Below, piece after piece: positions 6,884-11,962 of a stretch of DNA of 11,962 bases. A model generated the notes under the pieces. It did not search any database. It was given only the letters and a program-made list of their open reading frames with translations, and was not told the origin of the DNA. Every line of letters starts with the position of its first letter. The first letter of the stretch is position 1. The translations under genes were made by a program, and so were the position numbers. This DNA comes from Bacillota bacterium (lineage in GTDB: Bacteria; Bacillota; Clostridia; Oscillospirales; Ruminococcaceae): the NCBI GenBank assembly GCA_023429685.1, contig JAEZDF010000084.1, forward strand, positions 1 to 11,962. Direction: 5' to 3'.

Positions 6884-7546
6884 TTATCTCACCGCAGGGC
6901 AGATTACCCGACAGGTGTTGCAGTTGCAGATGTCGTAGCCCTTTTCGTTACTGGAAAAGGTGTGCTCACGGCAGCGCTTTTGAATTACCGTAACGCCGTC
7001 CAGTGCACCCGACGGGCAGTTGGTCAGGCACAGGGTGCAGCCTGCAATGCATAGGTCTTTTGACGGTGGGTCGGATGTAAGCTCGAGGTTTGTTAACAGC
7101 AGACCGATGTTAACCATGTTGCCGTATTTCTTGTGGATGAACAGTGTGTTCTTGCCCAGGCTACCCATGCCCGACAGCATGGCGGCATGGCGCATGGAAA
7201 GGAGCCCGCGCCCGGTCTTACTCTCTTTGTCCCAATACTCGTACGGGTCGTCGCAGGGCATGGGCACGGCGGTGCCGCCCAAGTCCTCTATTAGGATACT
7301 CGCCTCGCGTGAGATACGGTCGATGTCGTTTAAAATCTGAATGTTGGTGTGGTAGTACACAATGCGCGGGCTAACCTGTTTTAGCCCGTTTGCGATACGC
7401 TTAACAAACACCACCACGCTGCGACAGCCGTTGTAGATGTCGGTGGGGTGAAAGCCCTCGGGCGCACCCGCAAAGGCATTGATGTGCGCAAAACCACAGT
7501 CATCAGCTCCAAGCCCCAGAATAAGTTCCCTGATTTGCTCCTTCAT
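6884..7546 (-). CDS. Short QueG-like double [4Fe-4S] protein
   Basis: This 220-residue protein resembles the N-terminal and ferredoxin parts of epoxyqueuosine reductase QueG. The block MLSGMGSLGKNTLFI (123-137) followed by YGNMVNIGLLLTNLEL (141-156) is the family hallmark. Cysteines 166, 170, 173 and 177 (ending CP) and 207, 209, 212 and 216 (ending CP) suit two [4Fe-4S] clusters. True QueG is near 370 residues, with C-terminal HEAT-like repeats and a catalytic Asp in an Arg-rich segment. Both are missing, so tRNA queuosine synthesis is unlikely. Clostridia carry many such short paralogues of unknown substrate, often near flavodoxins as here. The start is ATG 7546 with GGGGGG (7556-7561) 9 bases upstream; GTG 7549 is the alternative. 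It lies 16 bp after the peptidase gene in the same operon. A role as reductase or electron carrier is inferred. Confidence 0.8.
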   Translation of the reverse strand: MKEQIRELILGLGADDCGFAHINAFAGAPEGFHPTDIYNGCRSVVVFVKRIANGLKQVSPRIVYYHTNIQILNDIDRISREASILIEDLGGTAVPMPCDDPYEYWDKESKTGRGLLSMRHAAMLSGMGSLGKNTLFIHKKYGNMVNIGLLLTNLELTSDPPSKDLCIAGCTLCLTNCPSGALDGVTVIQKRCREHTFSSNEKGYDICNCNTCRVICPAVR

Positions 7547-7562
7547 CACAGTTATCCCCCCA

Positions 7563-8876
7563 TTACAACTTGCGGATTAAGTCAACATAAAACTCGGTAC
7601 ACTCATCCACCTTGGTGGTAGCAATGCGCTCGTCGTTTGCGTGAATCAGCCCCCTGTCCTCTTTAGACAGTCGCAGGGGGGTAAAGCGGTACACGTGATC
7701 CGAGATGCGCCCGAAGTGTCTCGAGTCGGTGCACGCCATCATCAAATAGGGCGACACCAGCACATCCTTCCAGCTTTCTTGGATGGTGTTTGCAAGCAGG
7801 TCATACCGCTCATCGAGCAAGGATACCCTGCTGGGCTCGGACGCGTAAACCTTGGTGACGGTAATCCCTTTGCCCGCAAGCTTCTGGATGCGCGCAATCG
7901 TTCCGTCCACCGTGTCTCCCTGCAGGATGCGAAAGTTTGCGGTGGCAGATGCGATTTTGGGCAAAACGTTTGCCTGAGAGCTGCCCTTTGCCATGGTAAA
8001 CGCGGTCGTGGTACGGGTCATTGCCGCAAGCTCGCCGCCGCTTTTTTTAAATATCAGCTTTACAATCGGGGCGGTCAGCCACAGGTTTGTAAAGATAAAG
8101 CGGATTGCACCCTTCTCGGAGTTTTTACCGAGCTTTGACAGCATGCTGCGCACAGGCGGCACAAGACGCTGCCGAAACGGGTTTGCCTCAATGCGGCAGA
8201 TAGCCTTTGCCACCTTGCCCAAGGCCGTTGTGTTAGGCGGCGCGGAGGCGTGCCCCGCGGTCGACTGGGCGGTCAGCGTCAGGTCTGCCATGCCCTTCTC
8301 GGCAATGCCGATCACCGCGCAATCCTTCGTTACACCGGGGAAGATGCCCGATACGATGGCGCCGCCCTCGTCAAGCACAAACCCAAGCCGGATGCCGCGC
8401 TGCTCGAACCAATCCACAATCGCCGAGGCGGAAGGACCCATAATCTCCTCGTCACCAGAAAACGCAAGGTACAGGTCGTTATGCGGGGCAAAGCCTTCGC
8501 CGAGTAGACGCTCTGTAGCCTCCAAAACAGCGCAAAGCGTAACCTTTGTGTCGATAGCGCCGCGCCCCCATAAAACATCGTCTTCAATCACGCCGTCAAA
8601 CGGGGGGTGCTGCCAACCGTCGCTGACCTCCACCACGTCATAGTGCGCCATCAGGGCACTGGGGTCGTCACTGCGTTTGCCCGCAAGGTGTAAGAGCAGT
8701 CCGCTGGGCCCCACCTGCTCGAAGGTGCAGCGGGCAAACACGCCGGGGTAACGCTCCTTTATGTATGCACGAAAGCCATCAAACTGTTCGCGGTTTGCGT
8801 CGGGTTCGCCCCGAACCGAGATGGTCTTGTAGGTAATCATCTTTGATAAAGACTCCACCGCTCTGCTGTACGGCAT
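7563..8876 (-). CDS. M20 family metallopeptidase (carboxypeptidase S/PM20D1-like)
   Basis: This cytosolic two-zinc hydrolase has 437 residues. It cleaves C-terminal or amide bonds of small peptides or N-acyl amino acids. Visible metal and catalytic residues are His78 and Asp80 (MAHYDVV), bridging Asp109 (WGRGAIDTK), catalytic Glu143 with Glu144 (SGDEE), Asp169 (VLDEGG) and a final His412 (IHANDE). AGHAS (207-211) marks the dimerisation/lid domain, and TDSRHF (383-388) is the usual C-terminal loop. The WQHPPFDGVIEDDVLWGRG segment (88-106) places it in the carboxypeptidase S/PM20D1-type branch of M20. No signal peptide is seen. AAAGGA (8888-8893) lies 11 bases before the ATG. It follows two membrane protein genes in the same operon, so it probably hydrolyses what they import. 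The exact substrate cannot be told. Confidence 0.92.
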   Translation of the reverse strand: MPYSRAVESLSKMITYKTISVRGEPDANREQFDGFRAYIKERYPGVFARCTFEQVGPSGLLLHLAGKRSDDPSALMAHYDVVEVSDGWQHPPFDGVIEDDVLWGRGAIDTKVTLCAVLEATERLLGEGFAPHNDLYLAFSGDEEIMGPSASAIVDWFEQRGIRLGFVLDEGGAIVSGIFPGVTKDCAVIGIAEKGMADLTLTAQSTAGHASAPPNTTALGKVAKAICRIEANPFRQRLVPPVRSMLSKLGKNSEKGAIRFIFTNLWLTAPIVKLIFKKSGGELAAMTRTTTAFTMAKGSSQANVLPKIASATANFRILQGDTVDGTIARIQKLAGKGITVTKVYASEPSRVSLLDERYDLLANTIQESWKDVLVSPYLMMACTDSRHFGRISDHVYRFTPLRLSKEDRGLIHANDERIATTKVDECTEFYVDLIRKL

Positions 8877-8911
8877 GTTAAAACCAGTCCTTTCTAAGAG
8901 GCAGTTACTTG

Positions 8912-9571
8912 TTACAACAGGTTCTTTTTATACAGAAGCCGGGCTGTGCCAATGCTGATTAACGCCGCGACGGGAACCAAAATACCCACCGAGCCCGCAA
9001 GCGACGGCACAAGGATGAACAGGAGTATCATCGCAAGCAACGGGGTGGCGGCAATCTTCCAGCTCTTTGAGATATACACAACGCCAAGTCCCCCGAACAG
9101 CGCGGGCAGGATGTTGTCAAACGCCGGCTTTAGGGTGGGCGATTCAAGCAGGGGGGTAAGAGGAATCAGCAGTAGAACACCCGCCACAATAATTAGCGTG
9201 GTGGTAATAGATGATACCGCAATCGCGATGGTGGAGATAACCTCTCCCTCGTCGCTGCCGGGGGTAACCGCTGCCCCCTCCATGGCGGATAGTGCGCAGG
9301 GCACCTTCAGGTTTGTCAGGTTGCCAGTCACAAAGCCGAGATAGGTTCCCGCATTGCCGAGCATCGGTGCGTAGGTAAACACCTCTATGGCGCATACCGT
9401 CCAAAAGATCGGCGCAACGCCCAAGAGCCCCTGCAAAACCTTAACGGGGTCAGGCCACACACCATAAAAAAGGCTAAATACAATGGGCACGGCATACATG
9501 ATAACAAGTGCCGCCACCATCCAAATTCTACCCATGAAATGTACCGAATCTTCATAGCTTCTTTTCATCAT
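8912..9571 (-). CDS. Small polytopic membrane protein, partner of the DUF5058 protein
   Basis: The 219-residue protein has five or six hydrophobic segments, roughly 16-36, 47-70, 110-136, 150-168, 174-190 and 193-210. A conserved-looking polar stretch, MLGNAGTYLGFVTGNL (70-85), leads into ALSAMEGAAVTPGSDEGEV (93-111), which holds charged residues between membrane parts. I do not recognise a Pfam name. My recollection is that proteins like this accompany DUF5058 genes in Clostridia and are sometimes labelled mechanosensitive channels, a label I see no support for. Two adjacent ATG codons (9571, 9568) follow GGGGG (9577-9581), and either may start. The ribosome site lies just after the stop codon of the upstream gene, with a 10 bp gap, so translation is probably coupled. 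The two proteins likely form one membrane complex. Confidence 0.75.
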   Translation of the reverse strand: MMKRSYEDSVHFMGRIWMVAALVIMYAVPIVFSLFYGVWPDPVKVLQGLLGVAPIFWTVCAIEVFTYAPMLGNAGTYLGFVTGNLTNLKVPCALSAMEGAAVTPGSDEGEVISTIAIAVSSITTTLIIVAGVLLLIPLTPLLESPTLKPAFDNILPALFGGLGVVYISKSWKIAATPLLAMILLFILVPSLAGSVGILVPVAALISIGTARLLYKKNLL

Positions 9572-9581
9572 TTTTGCCCCC

Positions 9582-10289
9582 TTATATCACTGAGTGGAAC
9601 AAAATGGCAAGCGCCATCGCGCCGATCATGCTAAAGGGCAGCGCGTAGTTTCTAAGCCACTCGGCACCGCTCTTTTTTATTATCACGCCGCATGCCACCA
9701 TAATCAAGGCGGAGCTCAGCAGTGTAAGCACCGGCATCAGTCCACCCGAAACGCCCATGCCTAAAAAAGCCGAGATCATACCGAGAAACAGCGCCGTCAT
9801 AAAGATGTCGCCCCATTTTTCGTCGCGCTTCTTCATCTTGGTAAGCCCGCCGCGCAGCTTCTTTAAAAACAGAGGCACGATGATAAGCGGGGTGATGCAT
9901 CCCGTGGTCATAACCCATATGATGGCGGAAAACACCTTCGGGTCGGTAATGCTGCCCGATATCGAAAGCCCAAACGCGTTTGCTGCCGCCTCTGCGGCGG
10001 GCAGCTCGTATGTAACGGCACCCAGAACGCTCAGGCGTATCCAGGGAAGTGCAACCCCCAGTGCTTTTGAGAGTGTAACCAGTCCAAGCAGAATCGAGAT
10101 AGACGGGGTAATGGTAAAAAGGATGGATGAAAGCGCCGCCTTTTTCATCACCTTGCCTTCAATTCCAAGTGCCCGCCCCTGCCTGACCGCCTTTACCAGG
10201 AAGAATACCGATTGTGCAATAACAAATGCCGCAACGAGTCCCCCTAGAGTGAACATGACTGCTCCGTTTTTAAAGTCGTTCAACGCCAT
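9582..10289 (-). CDS. DUF5058 family membrane protein, first gene of the minus-strand operon
   Basis: This 235-residue protein has about six membrane segments (roughly 11-31, 51-72, 78-95, 117-138, 160-182 and 188-230). Family marks are the LPWIRLSVLGAVTYELPAA block (about 80-98) and the FFLVKAVRQGRALGI segment after the first helix. I place the start at ATG 10289, with AGGA 9 bases upstream and MALNDF as its N-terminus. The frame can be extended to 10478, but that extension is not hydrophobic, has no ribosome site, and most of it lies upstream of or within the promoter. The family has no proven function. The company of a second membrane protein and an M20 peptidase suggests an uptake system for a peptide or acyl amino acid. 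It is transcribed divergently from the nuclease-like gene. Confidence 0.82.
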   Translation of the reverse strand: MALNDFKNGAVMFTLGGLVAAFVIAQSVFFLVKAVRQGRALGIEGKVMKKAALSSILFTITPSISILLGLVTLSKALGVALPWIRLSVLGAVTYELPAAEAAANAFGLSISGSITDPKVFSAIIWVMTTGCITPLIIVPLFLKKLRGGLTKMKKRDEKWGDIFMTALFLGMISAFLGMGVSGGLMPVLTLLSSALIMVACGVIIKKSGAEWLRNYALPFSMIGAMALAILFHSVI

Positions 10290-10301
10290 CGCTCCGTTTC
10301 C

Positions 10302-10322
10302 TACCGCTATATTAACGCGGTA
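10302..10322. promoter_or_regulatory. Inverted repeat in the DUF5058 operon leader
   Basis: TACCGC (10302-10307) and GCGGTA (10317-10322) form exact 6 bp arms around a 9-base AT-rich centre. It lies between the promoter and the ribosome site of the minus-strand operon, which suits an operator or a leader hairpin. No second copy was noticed elsewhere in the window. Confidence 0.4.
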
Positions 10323-10368
10323 TAATATTAGCCAATATACTCCATTCGGCCTGTGGTGAAAAGGATGA

Positions 10369-10396
10369 AATATAGATGTATAACTTCTATTGTTAA
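10369..10396 (-). promoter_or_regulatory. Sigma-A-type promoter of the five-gene minus operon
   Basis: Read on the minus strand, a TTAACA -35 box (10391-10396, 5 of 6 to consensus) and a TATATT -10 box (10369-10374, 5 of 6) are 16 bp apart. The expected start of transcription is near 10362. That leaves a leader of about 70 bases before ATG 10289, which includes the inverted repeat at 10302-10322. Confidence 0.6.
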
Positions 10397-10442
10397 GAAT
10401 ACCACAAGCCAATTTTGTTGTACAGCGCATGTCTTGATTATT

Positions 10443-10471
10443 TTGACAACGAACCACACACATGCTACCAT
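10443..10471 (+). promoter_or_regulatory. Strong promoter of the nuclease-like gene
   Basis: A perfect TTGACA (10443-10448) is 17 bp from TACCAT (10466-10471), which is preceded by TGC, an extended -10 motif. Transcription should start near 10478. The in-frame ATG at 10462 would then lie upstream of the transcript, so translation must begin later, at ATG 10507 after GGGGG (10494-10498). Confidence 0.65.
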
Positions 10472-10506
10472 ATAACAAATGTTTCGCCGTTATGGGGGTA
10501 CCGCCA

Positions 10507-11256
10507 ATGGATGACCAGCGTTTTCTTAGCGCCTACCAAGCCGTTATGACCGAGAGAAGCGATACTGGGGGCATCGGCACCTTAGGGGAAAAGACCCTGC
10601 ATGCCGTACTCAAGCACTGGCTCAGCCCCGATAAAAGCACCCATGAGGTGCCCGTGGGACGGTTTGTCGCCGACATCCTGTGTGGGGACGGCATACTGGA
10701 GATACAGACGCGCGGCTTTGACAAGCTGCGCAAAAAGTTAGCCTACTTTCTCACGCTCGGCACGGTTACAGTTGTGTACCCGATGGCACATGCCAAGTGG
10801 CTGTCGTGGATTGACGAGGAGACGGGGGAGGTGAGCAAGAAACGCCGCTCCCCCAAAACGGGCACGGCGTATGAGGCGTTTTATGAGCTGTATAAGATTA
10901 AGCCGCTGTTGTGCCACCCAAACCTGAGGCTTCGCATCTTACTGGTTGATGTGGAGGATTACCGCCGTCTAAATGGCTGGAGCAAGGATAAAAAGCGCGG
11001 TTCTACCCGCAGCGAGCGCATACCGGTAGCCCTTGCAGGCGAAACGCGCATCGATACCCCCGCGCAGTATGCGCAGCTGATTCCGCACACGCTGACCGAG
11101 CCGTTCACCTCAAAGGATTATGCCGCCGCAGCAAAGCTGCCCCTGCACAAAGCACAGACGGCGCTTAACGTGTTGTGCTCGGTGGGGGCAATTGAAAAAG
11201 TGGGCAAGCAGGGCAGGCTATTGGCTTACAATAGGTTAATTTGCGACAAGTGTTAG
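10507..11256 (+). CDS. Unrecognised protein with PD-(D/E)XK-nuclease-like core and C-terminal winged helix
   Basis: This cytosolic protein has 249 residues. Near the N-terminus GTLGEKTLHAVLKHWL (25-39) forms a helix carrying Glu28. Next come HEVPVGRFVADILCGDGILEIQT (46-68), with Asp56 and the pair Glu65-x-Gln67, and then a basic helix (FDKLRKKLAYF). This Glu, Asp, Glu-x-Gln order is that of PD-(D/E)XK nucleases, with Gln replacing Lys as in some families. A middle part has conserved-looking basic blocks (KKRRSPKTG at 111-119, KRGSTRSERIP at 163-173). Residues 199-241 (FTSKDYAAAAKLPLHKAQTA and the hairpin after it) read as a winged helix-turn-helix. A DNA-acting nuclease or a regulator is inferred; no function is known to me. 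ATG 10507 follows GGGGG by 8 bases. ATGs at 10462 and 10492 lack ribosome sites. It stands alone between a divergent operon and a strong terminator. Confidence 0.8.
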   Translation: MDDQRFLSAYQAVMTERSDTGGIGTLGEKTLHAVLKHWLSPDKSTHEVPVGRFVADILCGDGILEIQTRGFDKLRKKLAYFLTLGTVTVVYPMAHAKWLSWIDEETGEVSKKRRSPKTGTAYEAFYELYKIKPLLCHPNLRLRILLVDVEDYRRLNGWSKDKKRGSTRSERIPVALAGETRIDTPAQYAQLIPHTLTEPFTSKDYAAAAKLPLHKAQTALNVLCSVGAIEKVGKQGRLLAYNRLICDKC

Positions 11257-11271
11257 TCAAAGTGTCAAAGT
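11256..11271. repeat. Two tandem copies of GTCAAAGT
   Basis: The 8-mer GTCAAAGT occurs back to back at 11256-11263 and 11264-11271, followed by GTATACAA. It lies between the stop codon and the terminator stem. It may be a chance repeat or a binding site; nothing else supports a role. Confidence 0.3.
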
Positions 11272-11280
11272 GTATACAAA

Positions 11281-11321
11281 ACAACGGGCATTGCCGAACC
11301 AAAATCGGCAATGCCCGTTGT
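11281..11321. terminator. Terminator between convergent genes, perfect 17 bp stem
   Basis: Positions 11281-11297 pair without a mismatch with 11305-11321 around the loop ACCAAAA. On the minus strand TTTTGTATA follows the stem, so it ends encapsulin transcripts well. On the plus strand the following bases are ACTATTTATAG, a weaker run, yet the stem strength suggests it also ends the nuclease-like transcript. Confidence 0.85.
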
Positions 11322-11339
11322 ACTATTTATAGTAGTAAT

Positions 11340-11962
11340 TTATTCAAACACGACGATGGCCTCGCCGCGTTTTACCCGCAGCAGCACCGTCTCTAGGATG
11401 CGGAAGCAGTGGTTCAGGTCCTTTTGCTCCAGATACGCGGTCGCCATATCCTGCCCGACTGCCAGATCCATGTTGCCGGGCTCTGCGCCCACCAGCACCG
11501 CTTTGCCCTTGCCGAGCACGGGGGTTTTGTACAGGCGTCCGTCCACCAGCTTTGCGATGCGGTCGGTCTCAAGTAGTCCCGTTGCCGGCTGCAGACGCTG
11601 CAACGCGGTATACAGGTCGGGGCTAAGCACAAGTGCATACGAGCCGTATATGCCCTTTTGTACCAGTGTTTCCAGCCCTGTGGCGATGTCGGAAAATGCA
11701 TTTTCCCCCGTCGCCCAGTCGCTCTTTTTTATCTTGTTTGCGCCCGCGGCGGTTAAAAGACCTTCGTAGCCCGCCGCTTTATCGCCGAGAAAGATCAGTT
11801 TGTCCTCTGCAAACGCGGCATATTGCGCGGCAACCACGGCGGCGGAAAGGTCGGGTGCAAAGCCGCGTTTTTCGCTGGTCTCCAAATCCTTAGCAAGCAG
11901 GGTAAAGTCCTGATACAGGGTGGGAATCTGAACATAACGCCTGCCTTTGGTCAAAATCGTGC
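11340..11962 (-). CDS. Family 1 encapsulin shell protein, N-terminus cut by window edge
   Basis: About 207 C-terminal residues are visible, where the family has near 265. Encapsulins build icosahedral protein nanocompartments with the HK97 capsid fold and enclose an enzyme cargo such as ferritin-like protein or peroxidase. The supporting blocks are AAFAEDKLIFLGDKAAGYEG, then GIYGSYALVLSPDLYTAL (a P-domain-like strand-helix). They continue with DGRLYKTPVL, GNMDLAVGQDMATAYLE and the ending FRILETVLLRVKRGEAIVVF, which match the T. maritima type in order. The frame is open through the right edge, so the TTG at 11954 is not the start. No cargo gene or cargo-loading tail is seen in the window; cargo usually sits just upstream, which is outside to the right. 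A strong terminator follows its stop. A phage capsid is an alternative by fold, but no other phage gene is near. Confidence 0.87.
   Translation of the reverse strand, partial: TILTKGRRYVQIPTLYQDFTLLAKDLETSEKRGFAPDLSAAVVAAQYAAFAEDKLIFLGDKAAGYEGLLTAAGANKIKKSDWATGENAFSDIATGLETLVQKGIYGSYALVLSPDLYTALQRLQPATGLLETDRIAKLVDGRLYKTPVLGKGKAVLVGAEPGNMDLAVGQDMATAYLEQKDLNHCFRILETVLLRVKRGEAIVVFE

Noticed and set aside
6884..7546. Functional epoxyqueuosine reductase QueG
   Set aside because: Too short, without the catalytic Asp segment and the C-terminal repeats.
7993..8643. Plus-strand frame of 216 codons opposite the M20 peptidase
   Set aside because: The minus-strand peptidase has all metal ligands; the antisense frame is low-complexity Ser/Pro and has no start signal.
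10290..10478. N-terminal extension of the DUF5058 frame
   Set aside because: Most of it lies upstream of or within the promoter at 10369-10396, it lacks a ribosome site and reads unlike a membrane protein.
10462..10506. Upstream ATG codons for the nuclease-like gene
   Set aside because: The ATG at 10462 lies inside the promoter, and neither 10462 nor 10492 has a ribosome site; ATG 10507 follows GGGGG at proper distance.
11340..11962. Phage major capsid protein
   Set aside because: The conserved C-terminal blocks match encapsulins, and no portal, terminase or tail gene is near within the window.

Overview
The window looks like chromosome from a Gram-positive, low-to-mid GC Clostridia bacterium, probably from the Oscillospirales/Ruminococcaceae area. 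The reasons are the strong AGGAG/GGGGG-type ribosome binding sites, the tightly packed operons, intrinsic terminators with long perfect stems, and a gene set typical of that group (short MutS2-like ATPase, DUF5058 membrane protein, family 1 encapsulin). This assignment rests on style and remembered families, not on a search. Most of the window has mid GC content. One segment, about 4.91-6.31 kb, is clearly AT-rich.

Layout. Positions 1-412 hold no convincing complete gene. They contain a diverged repeat pair, a reverse open frame running off the left edge, a small hairpin and a rho-independent terminator that ends just before the first operon. Positions 413-4900 (+) form a four-gene run with 5 bp or overlapping junctions: a MutS2-like ATPase lacking the Smr nuclease domain, then an ABC ATPase and two ABC-2 permeases of the DUF990/COG4586-4587-3694 exporter type. 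A bidirectional terminator (4912-4954) separates this from a convergent AT-rich dGTPase-like HD hydrolase gene (4954-6225, -), which has its own leader and looks acquired.

Positions 6316-10289 (-) form a five-gene operon read from right to left: DUF5058 membrane protein, a second small membrane protein, an M20 metallopeptidase, a short QueG-like double [4Fe-4S] protein and a flavodoxin-like protein. Gaps are 10-35 bp and a good promoter lies at 10369-10396. The most economical reading is a two-part membrane transporter feeding an amide or peptide substrate to the cytosolic M20 hydrolase, with a redox pair attached. The substrate is unknown.

Divergent from that operon is a monocistronic gene (10507-11256, +) with a near-consensus promoter. 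It encodes an unrecognised protein with a PD-(D/E)XK-nuclease-like core and a C-terminal winged helix. A perfect 17 bp terminator stem (11281-11321) separates it from a convergent family 1 encapsulin shell gene (11340 to the right edge, -), whose N-terminus and any cargo gene lie outside the window. The points most worth following are the nuclease-like/winged-helix protein, the transporter-peptidase-redox operon, the AT-rich dGTPase as a possible antiphage gene, and the Smr-less MutS2.
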